A stretch of 41,818 bases of DNA. Origin: Acidobacteriota bacterium. GTDB taxonomy: Bacteria; Acidobacteriota; Vicinamibacteria; Fen-336. Positions 7,458 through 14,616 of the stretch are shown here, piece by piece. Each line of letters begins with the position of its first letter. Within the stretch, counting starts at the first letter, position 1. The notes below the pieces were generated by a model. It saw nothing but the letters and a program-made list of their open reading frames with translations, did no database searches and was not told where the DNA came from. A program made the position numbers and the translations under genes. The stretch spans positions 1-41,818 of the forward strand of contig JAJDNS010000142.1 of assembly GCA_022340585.1 (NCBI GenBank). Direction: 5' to 3'.

Positions 7458-7679
7458 ATGGGAGATACGCGCGCTGTCCTCATCTTCGGTAAGGACACAT
7501 GACCCCACACGACGCAGGCCCGGGAGGCCTACGCGGCAAAGGGGTACGCCGTCGACTACCACGACGTGAAGAAGTCGCCGGCGGATCTCGCCGAGATGCT
7601 CTCGCACTCCGGGGGCCGGCGCGACGTGCCGGTGATCGTCGATGAGGGTCGCGTTACCATCGGCTTCGGAGGCTCTTGA
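7458..7679 (+). CDS. Glutaredoxin-like selenoprotein (UXX-star type), in-frame UGA
   Basis: ATG 7458 opens a 73-residue protein when TGA at 7500-7502 (codon 15) is read as selenocysteine. The N-terminal strand is AVLIFGKDT, followed by U15-P16-H17-T18, a UxxT redox motif where glutaredoxins have CPYC/CPHT. A helix follows (TQAREAYAAKGY), then the strand VDYHDVKK. VPVIV (57-61) supplies the cis-proline, and the end is VTIGFGGS. This is a short thioredoxin-fold, glutaredoxin-like redox protein. It strongly resembles the bacterial family I know as UXX-star (seleno)proteins, where Cys or Sec occupies this position. Protein-like sequence continues unbroken for 58 codons after the UGA, and a SECIS-like hairpin sits at the right distance. 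The real stop is TGA 7677-7679. Partners and substrate are unknown. SelA/SelB/SelC/SelD are not in this window. Confidence 0.88.
7500..7530 (+). promoter_or_regulatory. Sec UGA codon and SECIS-like hairpin
   Basis: The UGA is at 7500-7502. AGGCC (7516-7520) can pair with GGCCT (7526-7530), giving a 5-bp stem closed by the loop CGGGA (7521-7525). The loop begins about 18 nt after the UGA and contains guanines, as expected for a bacterial SECIS read by SelB, which lies inside the coding sequence just behind the codon. The stem is short and was paired by eye. Confidence 0.6.
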
Positions 7680-7736
7680 GGGGTGTAGCCCCGGGGCCGG
7701 TCCGGTCCCGCAGCGACCCGATCACAGGCTGAACGG

Positions 7737-8801
7737 TTGAGACCCCTCGCTTCCCGTCTGCGGCGACCCGGTCGGTGGCGCCAGGGGGCCGGCGTGCTCG
7801 GCGTCATGGCTCTCGCGATCCTCGCCTCGATCGGGGCGGAAGCCCCGCCCGGCCGCTTCGTCGTGGATGTACGCCCGGTGCCCCTCAACGCGACCGATCC
7901 CGCGCAGACCCGGGTGGGCCCCCTGGCCTACCGAGGTGGACTCTGGCTCCGGTCGCCCGATCCCCGCTTCGGGGGCCTCTCCGGTCTGCAGGTGAGCGCG
8001 GACGGCCGGCAGGTGGTGGCGGTGTCCGACTGCGGCCGCGGCTTCACGGCGAGGCTGGAGTACGACCCCGCCGGGAACCTGGCCGGCGTGAGTGATTCTA
8101 CTCTGACCGAGCTCCTCGGCCCCGGCGGGCGGGCGCTGGAGCGCGAGGAGATCGACGCCGAGGGCCTTGCCCCGGCCGCGGACCGGGGTGTGCTGGTCGT
8201 CTTCGAGCGGAGCCTGCCGCGGATCTGGAGCTACCGCCAGCTCCCCCCTCTGACCGGCCCCCCCGCGGCGCAACCCGGGCCGCCCTTCGACGACGAGTGC
8301 GGCGGGAACCACGGGCCCGAAGCCCTGGCCAACCTCGCCGACGGCCGGCTCTTCGTCGCGTGCGAGGGAAGCGGCCTGGAGGGAGAAGCCACCGTCGCCT
8401 GGCTGGGCCGGGGGGAGAGCTGGTCGTCGCGCCCCTACCTCCTCGAGCCGAGGGAGACGGGCTTCGGTGACGTCTTCCGGCCGACCGGAGCGACGCTCTT
8501 GCCCGACGGGGACGTGCTGGTTCTCGAGCGGCGCTTCCCCCCCATCGAGGCCCGGATCATGCGCCTCTCGAGGGCCGAGCTGGAGGGCGATGGCCCCCTC
8601 GTCCCGCGCGAGGTGGCCCGCCTCGCGCCGCCGCTCACCCTCGACAACTTCGAGGGGATCGACGTCCGTCGCGACGCCTCGGGAGCCACGCTCCTCTACC
8701 TGGTCTCCGACGACAACGGCTGCGGGAAGCGCCCCAACGTGGTGGCCCCCCGCGCCCTCCAGCGCACGCTGCTGGTGATGTTCGAGCTGCTCCCCGGCTA
8801 G
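7737..8801 (+). CDS. Esterase-like, phytase-family secreted protein
   Basis: This 354-residue exported protein resembles the 'esterase-like activity of phytase' family (PF13449), a beta-propeller of uncertain activity. A basic N-terminus is followed by a hydrophobic segment (GVLGVMALAILASIGAEA). Family-like motifs include FGGLSGLQVSADG near residue 80, EEIDAEGLAP near 140, ECGGNHGPEAL near 185, and DNFEGIDVRRD followed by LYLVSDDNGCGK near the end. TTG 7737 is taken as start because it gives the full basic signal region; GTG 7794 would leave a shorter signal. No strong ribosome site is visible. It begins 57 bp after the selenoprotein gene on the same strand and could be read through from it. 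Confidence 0.75.
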   Translation: MRPLASRLRRPGRWRQGAGVLGVMALAILASIGAEAPPGRFVVDVRPVPLNATDPAQTRVGPLAYRGGLWLRSPDPRFGGLSGLQVSADGRQVVAVSDCGRGFTARLEYDPAGNLAGVSDSTLTELLGPGGRALEREEIDAEGLAPAADRGVLVVFERSLPRIWSYRQLPPLTGPPAAQPGPPFDDECGGNHGPEALANLADGRLFVACEGSGLEGEATVAWLGRGESWSSRPYLLEPRETGFGDVFRPTGATLLPDGDVLVLERRFPPIEARIMRLSRAELEGDGPLVPREVARLAPPLTLDNFEGIDVRRDASGATLLYLVSDDNGCGKRPNVVAPRALQRTLLVMFELLPG

Positions 8802-8820
8802 CCCGCTCGCCGGCCCGACG

Positions 8821-9063
8821 TCACGCGACGAGAGTCGGAGACTCGCCCGGGTCCGCCGCCAGTCGTGCCGGGGAGGAGCGGCGGAGGAGGCCGAGTCGCT
8901 TCATCTTCTCGTGCAGGGTGGTGGGGAGGACCCCGAGCGCCCGCGCCGCCCGGCGCTGGCTGCCGCCGGCGGCGCTCAGCGCCTCCTGGATGAGCCGGCG
9001 CTCGTAGGCCTCCAGCATGACCTTGAGGGTCGGGCGGGGCCCGTTCGAATACGCCTCCTCCAT
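8821..9063 (-). CDS. Fis-type helix-turn-helix protein
   Basis: An 80-residue DNA-binding protein. About residues 12-58 match the C-terminal Fis domain found at the end of NtrC-type activators: LEAYERRLIQEALSAAGGSQ, then RRAARALGV and TTLHEKMKRLGLL, where the last two helices form the HTH. There is no receiver or AAA+ domain, so it is a stand-alone Fis-like protein. The frame is open to 9207, but a GGAGGT ribosome site (9070-9075) 6 nt before ATG 9063 decides the start. It is divergent from serC, with an inverted repeat and a palindrome between them that could be its own targets. Role unknown; a local regulator or nucleoid-associated protein is plausible. Confidence 0.8.
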   Translation of the reverse strand: MEEAYSNGPRPTLKVMLEAYERRLIQEALSAAGGSQRRAARALGVLPTTLHEKMKRLGLLRRSSPARLAADPGESPTLVA

Positions 9064-9069
9064 CGGCAC

Positions 9070-9075
9070 ACCTCC
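9070..9075 (-). promoter_or_regulatory. Ribosome binding site deciding the Fis-like start
   Basis: On the minus strand this reads GGAGGT, 6 nt before ATG 9063. It supports the 80-residue product over the longer starts at 9126 or 9207, which have no such site. Confidence 0.7.
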
Positions 9076-9120
9076 ACCGTCGCCGGCCCTCGGCCCGGCC
9101 GGCGGTCGAGGGGCCCGCGC

Positions 9121-9165
9121 GTCCATGAGGATGGACGTTCGAGGTAGTGAAAAGGTTTCATGAAA
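9121..9165. promoter_or_regulatory. Inverted repeats between Fis-like gene and serC
   Basis: GTCCAT (9121-9126) and ATGGAC (9131-9136) form perfect arms around GAGG. TTTCATGAAA (9156-9165) is a perfect 10-bp palindrome in an AT-rich patch. Both lie in the divergent promoter region and are candidate operators. Confidence 0.4.
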
Positions 9166-9183
9166 TGCCACCCGGGGCCGGGG

Positions 9184-9189
9184 TAGCAT
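9184..9189 (+). promoter_or_regulatory. -10 box of serC (leaderless candidate)
   Basis: TAGCAT ends 7 nt before ATG 9197, and there is no Shine-Dalgarno sequence between. This fits a leaderless serC transcript. Confidence 0.4.
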
Positions 9190-9196
9190 AGCGGCC

Positions 9197-10291
9197 ATGA
9201 CGACCACGAAGCGCGTTCACAATTTCGGGGCCGGGCCGGCTGCGCTCCCGCTGGCGGTGCTGGAGCAGGTCCAGGCGGAGCTGCTCGACTTCGGCGGCAC
9301 CGGCATGTCGGTGATGGAGACCTCTCACCGCTCCAAGGCCTTCGGGCAGGTCATCGAGGAGGCCGAGGCGGATCTGCGGACCATCCTGGGTCTCTCCGAC
9401 GACTACGCGGTGCTGTTCCTCCAGGGAGGGGCCTCGCTCCAGTTCTCCATGGTGCCGGCCAACCTGCGCGGGCGGGGGGCGTCGGCCGACTACGTGATGA
9501 CCGGCAAGTGGTCGCAGGCGGCGTTCAAGGAGGCCGACAAGAGCGGGAGTGCCCGGGCGGTCGGGTCCACCGAGCCGAACTTCGACCGCGTCCCGACCCA
9601 GGGCGAGATCGACTTCGATTCCCAGGCGGCCTACGTTCACTTCACGTCGAACAACACGATATACGGGACCCAGTGGCCGAGCGAGCCGGAGCCCCCGAGC
9701 GGCGTGCCCCTCGTGTGCGACGCCTCCTCGGACGTGCTCAGCCGGCCCCTCGACATCGGCCGCTACGGCCTCGTCTACGCCGGCGCCCAGAAGAACCTGG
9801 GGCCCGCGGGGATCGCGGTGGTCGTGGTGCGGAAGGACCTCCTCGAGCGCACCCCCGGCGGTCTGCCCGCTCTCATGGACTACCGCCTGATGGCGGAGAA
9901 GCGCTCCCTCTACAACACTCCTCCGACCTTCGCGGTCTACGTGGTGGGCCGGGTGCTGAAGTGGCTCCTGGATCTGGGAGGTCTCACCGAGATCGGGAAG
10001 CGGAACGAGGCCAAGGCCGCCCTCCTCTACGACGCGATCGACGGAAGCGGCGGTTTCTACCGCGGCCACGCCCAGCTCGGCAGCCGCTCGCGGATGAACG
10101 TCACCTTCCGGCTCGCGAGCGAGGACCTGGAGACGGACTTCCTGAAGGAGGCGGAGCCGGCCGACCTCGCCGGCCTCAAGGGACACCGGTCGGTTGGCGG
10201 GCTGCGGGCCTCGATCTACAACGCCTGCCCGATCGAGTCGGTCCAGGCCCTCGTCGACTTCATGGCGGATTTCCAGAGGCGCCGCGGCTGA
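9197..10291 (+). CDS. serC: Phosphoserine aminotransferase
   Basis: This 364-residue PLP enzyme converts 3-phosphohydroxypyruvate and glutamate to phosphoserine and 2-oxoglutarate in serine synthesis; it can also act in pyridoxine synthesis. Class-V aminotransferase signatures run through it: NFGAGPAALP at the N-terminus, GMSVMETSHRSKAF, LFLQGGASLQFSMVP, CDASSDVLSRP, and the Schiff-base lysine K199 in AGAQKNLGPAG. The substrate-phosphate region ends with HRSVGGLRASIYNA. The length is normal. The start ATG 9197 gives the canonical N-terminus and lies 7 nt after a TAGCAT box. The next gene, rsgA, starts 2 nt after its stop, so they form an operon. Confidence 0.96.
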   Translation: MTTTKRVHNFGAGPAALPLAVLEQVQAELLDFGGTGMSVMETSHRSKAFGQVIEEAEADLRTILGLSDDYAVLFLQGGASLQFSMVPANLRGRGASADYVMTGKWSQAAFKEADKSGSARAVGSTEPNFDRVPTQGEIDFDSQAAYVHFTSNNTIYGTQWPSEPEPPSGVPLVCDASSDVLSRPLDIGRYGLVYAGAQKNLGPAGIAVVVVRKDLLERTPGGLPALMDYRLMAEKRSLYNTPPTFAVYVVGRVLKWLLDLGGLTEIGKRNEAKAALLYDAIDGSGGFYRGHAQLGSRSRMNVTFRLASEDLETDFLKEAEPADLAGLKGHRSVGGLRASIYNACPIESVQALVDFMADFQRRRG

Positions 10292-10293
10292 GG

Positions 10294-11370
10294 GTGGGGG
10301 ACCCGGACCTCGAGGAGCTGGGCTGGGGACCCTTCTTCTCCGAGGCCTGGGCGCCCTTCGCGTCCGAGGACCTCATCCCGGCCCGCGTGGTGGTCGCCCA
10401 CGCCCGGGCCCTGAGGGCGCGTGGGGCCGAGGGCGAGCAGATCGCCGAGATCTCGGGTCGGCTGCGGCACGCGGCCCGAGGCCCCGCGGACCTTCCCGTG
10501 GTCGGCGACTGGGTCGCGCTGCGTCCCCGGGACGGGGGAGGCCGGACCCTCGTCCACGCCGTGCTCCCGCGGCGCACCGCCTTCGCGCGTCGGGCGGCGG
10601 GGGAGATCACCGTCCAGCAGGTCCTGGCGGCGAACATCGACACCGTCTTCCTGGTGATGGGGCTCGACCGCGACTACAACCCGAGGCGCATCGAAAGAGC
10701 TCTGGTCCTCGCCTGGGAGAGCGGGGCCGAGCCGGTGGTTCTCCTGAACAAGGCCGACCTCTGCGATGACACCGAGGGGCGCCGGGCCGAGATCGAGGTC
10801 GTGGCTCCCGGAGTCCCGGTACGGGTGATCGCGGCCAGGGGAGGGGAGAACCTCGACGCCCTCGCGCCCTGGCTGGCCCGGGGCCGGACGGTGGCTCTCC
10901 TCGGGTCGTCGGGCGTCGGGAAGTCCACCATCGTCAATCGGCTCCTCGGGGAGGAAAGGCAGCGCACGCGGGCGGTGCGGGAGAGCGACCAGCGCGGGCG
11001 TCACACCACCACCCACCGTGAGCTCGTGATCCTGCCGGCCGGAGGCTTGCTCCTCGACACGCCCGGCCTGCGCGAGATCCAGCTCTGGGCGACCGAGGAG
11101 GGTCTGGCCTCGGCCTTCGAGGACGTCGACGCGCTGGCCCCCCGGTGTCGTTTCCGCGACTGCGACCACGGGTCGGAGCCGGGCTGCGCCGTGCGCGCCG
11201 CGGTGGAGGCCGGGGAGCTGCCCGAGGAGCGCCTCGCCAGCTATCACAAGCTGCGGGCAGAGCTGCGTTCGATGGAGATCCGCGAGGATCCCGAGCTCCA
11301 GCGTGCGGAGAAGGCGCGCTGGCGCTCCATCATCAAGTCGGTGAAGGTTCACCCGAAGAGATCGAGGTAG
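10294..11370 (+). CDS. rsgA: Ribosome small-subunit GTPase RsgA
   Basis: This 358-residue circularly permuted GTPase assists late maturation of the 30S subunit. An OB-like N-terminal domain (PVVGDWVALRP near 70) is followed by the permuted G domain: NKAD (G4) at 152-155, GSSGVGKS (Walker A, G1) at 204-211, RGRHTTTH (G2) and DTPG (G3) at 255-258. A zinc knuckle begins at C285 (CRFRDCDHGSEPGC). GTG 10294 is chosen because it follows the serC stop by 2 nt and gives the expected N-terminus (DLEELGWGPFF); the frame is open far upstream inside serC, which is not coding. The ferrochelatase gene begins 1 nt after its stop. Confidence 0.94.
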   Translation: MGDPDLEELGWGPFFSEAWAPFASEDLIPARVVVAHARALRARGAEGEQIAEISGRLRHAARGPADLPVVGDWVALRPRDGGGRTLVHAVLPRRTAFARRAAGEITVQQVLAANIDTVFLVMGLDRDYNPRRIERALVLAWESGAEPVVLLNKADLCDDTEGRRAEIEVVAPGVPVRVIAARGGENLDALAPWLARGRTVALLGSSGVGKSTIVNRLLGEERQRTRAVRESDQRGRHTTTHRELVILPAGGLLLDTPGLREIQLWATEEGLASAFEDVDALAPRCRFRDCDHGSEPGCAVRAAVEAGELPEERLASYHKLRAELRSMEIREDPELQRAEKARWRSIIKSVKVHPKRSR

Positions 11371-11371
11371 G

Positions 11372-12409
11372 ATGGGGCCGATGGTGCAGCGTTACGACGC
11401 GTTGCTCCTGGTGTCGTTTGGTGGTCCGGAAGGGCCCGACGACGTCATGCCCTTCCTCCGAAACGTCGTTCGGGGGCGCAACGTCCCCGAGGACCGCCTC
11501 CGCCAGGTGGCTTCCCAGTACCAGCATTTCGGGGGCGTCAGCCCGATTGGCGGCCAGTGCCGTGCCCTGATGAAGGCGTTGGGTGAGGAGCTGGCCCAGC
11601 ACGGCCCTCCCTTGGCGCTCTACTGGGGGAACCGCCACTGGCACCCGATGTTGGCTGACACCCTCCGGGGCATGGCCTCGGACGGCGTCCGTCGGGCGCT
11701 GGCATTCGTCACCTCCGCCTACGCATCCTGGTCGGGATGCCGGCAGTATCTCGACGCCATCGCCCGGGCGCGCACCGAGGCGGGGGAAGGAGCTCCGGAG
11801 GTCGACAAGCTGCGCCTGTACTACAACCACCCGGGCTTCGTGGAGCCCCTGGTCGAGCTCACCGGCGCCGCCTTCCGACGGATCGCCGAGGACCGCCGGG
11901 GGGACGCTCGCCTGGTTTTCACCGCCCACAGCCTGCCCCGGGCCCTGGCCGCCACGTCCGACTATGAGTCGCAGCTGGCCGAGACGGCCCGCCTCGTGGC
12001 CGATGCGCTCCACCGGTCGGACTGGAGCCTGGTCTACCAGAGCCGCAGCGGCCCACCCGGGCAGCCCTGGCTCGAGCCCGACATCGTCGATCACCTGCGG
12101 ATGCTCGCCTCTGGTGGCGTGCGCGACGTGGTGGTGTCTCCCATCGGATTCGTCTCCGACCACATGGAGGTCGTCTACGACCTCGATCTCCAGGCCCGAA
12201 GCCGGGCGGTGGAGCTGGGCGTGAACATGGTCCGCGCGGCCACCGTGGGCACCCACCCCCGGTTCGTGCGCATGATCCGGGAGCTGGTCGACGAACGGCT
12301 CACCGACGCCCCCGTGCGCCTGCACCTCGGCTCTCGGGGGCCCGCTCCCGACACCTGTGCCCCCGACTGCTGCCCGGCCCCTCGCCGGCCGCCGCCGCCG
12401 TCCGGGTGA
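11372..12409 (+). CDS. hemH: Ferrochelatase (possibly coproporphyrin type)
   Basis: This 345-residue enzyme inserts ferrous iron into a porphyrin in heme synthesis. Landmarks are ALLLVSFGGPEGPDDV at the N-terminus, GGVSPIGGQC, the catalytic histidine H186 in FTAHSLP, and the conserved glutamate E266 in SDHMEVVYDLD. The tail carries several cysteines (DTCAPDCCPAP), as in actinobacterial-type enzymes that bind a [2Fe-2S] cluster and often act on coproporphyrin III. That substrate preference is inference. The start could be ATG 11372 or ATG 11384 (MVQRYDALLL). It is the last gene of serC-rsgA-hemH; the grouping looks like simple read-through rather than a shared pathway. Confidence 0.92.
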   Translation: MGPMVQRYDALLLVSFGGPEGPDDVMPFLRNVVRGRNVPEDRLRQVASQYQHFGGVSPIGGQCRALMKALGEELAQHGPPLALYWGNRHWHPMLADTLRGMASDGVRRALAFVTSAYASWSGCRQYLDAIARARTEAGEGAPEVDKLRLYYNHPGFVEPLVELTGAAFRRIAEDRRGDARLVFTAHSLPRALAATSDYESQLAETARLVADALHRSDWSLVYQSRSGPPGQPWLEPDIVDHLRMLASGGVRDVVVSPIGFVSDHMEVVYDLDLQARSRAVELGVNMVRAATVGTHPRFVRMIRELVDERLTDAPVRLHLGSRGPAPDTCAPDCCPAPRRPPPPSG

Positions 12410-12447
12410 GGAGGCGCGCGGTGGCCCGGCAGAAGAGAGGAGCACGA

Positions 12448-13566
12448 ATGAAGAGAGACGAATCCGCGGCCAGCGGCGACGGGTCCGGGGCCTTTCTGTT
12501 CACCGGGTTCCCGGGTTTCATCGGCGCCCGGCTTCTGCCCCGGCTGCTCGAGCTCAAGCCCGGCACGCGAGCCATCTGCCTCGTCCAGGAGAAGTTCGTC
12601 GCCCTGGCCAGCGAGGCTCGGGCCGAGCTCGAGGCCCGGCATCCTCACGTGCGCGGCCGAATCGATCTCACCGAGGGAGACATCACCGTCCAGGGGCTCG
12701 GCATCCCCGCGAAGGCGGCCCGCGACCTCCAGCGGTCGCTCACCGAGGCCTACCACCTCGCCGCCGTCTACGATCTCGCGGTCCGGCGCGACGTGGGCCG
12801 GCTGGTCAACGTCGAAGGGACGAAGAACGTCCTCGAGTTCCTCTCCAAGGCGCCTCGCTTCGACCGCCTCCACTACGTCTCCACCGCCTACGTCTCGGGC
12901 GCCGCCCGCGGCACCTTTCGCGAGACCGACCTGGACGTGGGCCAGGGGTTCAAGAACCACTACGAGGAGACGAAGTTCCAGGCCGAGGTGGAGGTCGTGC
13001 GCTCCCGGCTGCCGAGGACCATCTACCGGCCGGGCATCGTCGTCGGAGACTCGAAGACCGGAGAGACCGGCAAGTTCGACGGACCCTACTTCGTGCTGCG
13101 GGTGATGGAGAAGCTGCCCTCCCCGGGGCTCTTCCTCCGCATCGGACTCGGCTTCGGGACCGTCAACATCGTGCCCGTCGACTTCGTGGTCGAGGCGCTG
13201 GCGTCGCTCTCGGCCAGCCCGGTGAGCGCGGGAAAGACGTACCACCTGTGCGACCCCCGGCCTCACGCCCCGGGCGAGCTGACCGAGATGTTCGCCGCCG
13301 CCATCGGCAAGCGGTTCGTCCAGGTGCCGGTCCCCCTCGCCGTGGCCCGGACCTTCTTCGCGCCGCGGCCGGTCCAGAGGTTCTTCGGGATGCCGGCCGA
13401 GGCGCTGGACTACTTCGACGACCCCGTCCGCCACGACACCACGGTGGCGAGCCAGGACCTGGCCGAACTGGGCATCGAGTGCCCGCGTCTCGCCGACTAT
13501 CTTCCGCAGCTCGTGGCGTTCTACCGCGCTCACCGGGACGGGGTGCGCTCCGAGGCGATGGTCTAA
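12448..13566 (+). CDS. Extended SDR / thioester-reductase-like NAD(P) oxidoreductase
   Basis: This 372-residue protein has an N-terminal Rossmann fold with TGFPGFIG (19-26), the TGxxGxxG nucleotide loop of extended SDRs. Y172 and K176 in YEETK form the catalytic YxxxK pair, and STAYVSG supplies the serine. The layout (LVNVEGTKNVLEF, then YRPGIVVGDSKTG) resembles the NAD_binding_4 group, which includes fatty acyl-CoA and thioester reductases. The substrate may be an acyl thioester or lipid, but this is not certain. GAGGAG before ATG 12448 sets the start. It begins 38 bp after hemH on the same strand and converges on the PilZ gene. Confidence 0.85.
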   Translation: MKRDESAASGDGSGAFLFTGFPGFIGARLLPRLLELKPGTRAICLVQEKFVALASEARAELEARHPHVRGRIDLTEGDITVQGLGIPAKAARDLQRSLTEAYHLAAVYDLAVRRDVGRLVNVEGTKNVLEFLSKAPRFDRLHYVSTAYVSGAARGTFRETDLDVGQGFKNHYEETKFQAEVEVVRSRLPRTIYRPGIVVGDSKTGETGKFDGPYFVLRVMEKLPSPGLFLRIGLGFGTVNIVPVDFVVEALASLSASPVSAGKTYHLCDPRPHAPGELTEMFAAAIGKRFVQVPVPLAVARTFFAPRPVQRFFGMPAEALDYFDDPVRHDTTVASQDLAELGIECPRLADYLPQLVAFYRAHRDGVRSEAMV

Positions 13567-13581
13567 CGCCGTCGGCGACGC

Positions 13582-14529
13582 CTACTGTCTGAGCAGGCGC
13601 TCGGGGGCCTCCCGGTCGATGAACCGGAGGTGGAGGCGCTCGGCGGCGGGGTGGGTCTGGGTGACGCCCCGCACCTCGGCCCGCGTGGCGAAGCCCCCCC
13701 CCGCCTCCTGCAGCAGGATGACGTCCCCGATCTGGAAGCGCAGAGTCGTCATCACCCGCGCCCCGCCCTGCCCCACGTTGTCGGCCACGGTGAGCTCCTC
13801 CTGAAGCACGGCCCCCCACTCGTCGACCTGCTGGATCGTGAAGTTGACGAACAGCTCCACCCGAGGGGTGCCCCGGCGGTCGCTGGGCACCTCCCGCGAA
13901 GGGTGGAACTCCACGGGGGGGGCGGTGGGCTCGGGCGCGGGCGGGACGGCCGGGTGGGACTCCGGGGAGGTCTCGACCTCCCACACCCTCCTCGAGGGCG
14001 GGTCGAAGGGCGGTGGTGAGGGAGGCTCCGGTGGGGCGGGGCGGGTGGGTGGGTCCGGGCCCGGCGAAGCCCCGGGGGCTTCCGGTGGCGGCTTGGGCCA
14101 GTCCGTCTTCGGGAGGTCGGGAGGCGGGCCGGCGTCGTCCGCGGGCGCCGAGGTGCCACCCTGGGAGTCCGAGGGGAGGAGGTAGCGCGCCCCGGGGCGG
14201 TCGTGGAAGCCCCGGGGGGGGTACTTGCCGAAGAACATGACGCCGACCCGCGGCTGATCCGGCCGCCGGCGAACGCTGCGCACGAGGGTGTAGACCCGGT
14301 AGGTCGTTTCGGTGAGGTCGTACTGGCGCAGTCGCCGGGGCAGGGCCAGGACGAGGTGAAGGATCTGTCCGAGCTCCACCTCGTGGGAGAGCGGAAAGCA
14401 GATCCCTCCCAGCGACACGTCGTCGGTCGTGGACTGCTCCTCCCAGGTGCTGCCATCCGCCTGGTAGCCCTGGACCCGTACGGGGATGGCGAGGCCCAGG
14501 CGCGCGTTCTTTCTTCGTTCGGGCGACAT
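13582..14529 (-). CDS. Two-PilZ-domain protein with proline-rich linker
   Basis: This 315-residue cytoplasmic protein has a PilZ-like domain at each end. The N-terminal one (MSPERRKNARLGLAIPVRVQ, later SLGGICFPL) has an RxxxR-like start and an S-x-G-G motif resembling the (D/N)xSxxG c-di-GMP motif. The C-terminal one begins DRRGTPRVELFVNFTI and has VGQGGARVMT. Between them, about residues 110-215, is a linker extremely rich in proline (runs such as PPEPPSPPPFDPPSRR). It may be a c-di-GMP effector, although the second domain's motif is degenerate. ATG 14529 begins the first domain; the longer upstream frame lies antisense to mlaE. A TAGAAT box lies about 13 nt upstream on its strand. Confidence 0.8.
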   Translation of the reverse strand: MSPERRKNARLGLAIPVRVQGYQADGSTWEEQSTTDDVSLGGICFPLSHEVELGQILHLVLALPRRLRQYDLTETTYRVYTLVRSVRRRPDQPRVGVMFFGKYPPRGFHDRPGARYLLPSDSQGGTSAPADDAGPPPDLPKTDWPKPPPEAPGASPGPDPPTRPAPPEPPSPPPFDPPSRRVWEVETSPESHPAVPPAPEPTAPPVEFHPSREVPSDRRGTPRVELFVNFTIQQVDEWGAVLQEELTVADNVGQGGARVMTTLRFQIGDVILLQEAGGGFATRAEVRGVTQTHPAAERLHLRFIDREAPERLLRQ

Positions 14530-14568
14530 GGCCGAGGGGGCGATTCTACCGCACCGGGCGGGCTGGCG

Positions 14569-14616
14569 TAGAATGAAGTGTTTGCCCGGCGGGGATACCG
14601 CCGGGCCATCCTTTCG
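14569..14616 (+). promoter_or_regulatory. mlaE leader: TAGAAT box and perfect 9-bp hairpin
   Basis: TAGAAT (14569-14574) is a good -10. GCCCGGCGG (14584-14592) and CCGCCGGGC (14598-14606) form a perfect 9-bp stem with the loop GGATA, ending 10 nt before ATG 14617. No Shine-Dalgarno sequence remains between hairpin and start. A 15-codon frame, ATG 14573 to TGA 14618-14620, overlaps the mlaE start as ATGA. Attenuation or translational coupling is possible but unproven. Confidence 0.4.

Noticed and set aside
8776..9207. A longer Fis-like protein starting at 9207 or 9126
   Set aside because: The added N-terminus lacks homology and ribosome site, while GGAGGT sits 6 nt before ATG 9063.
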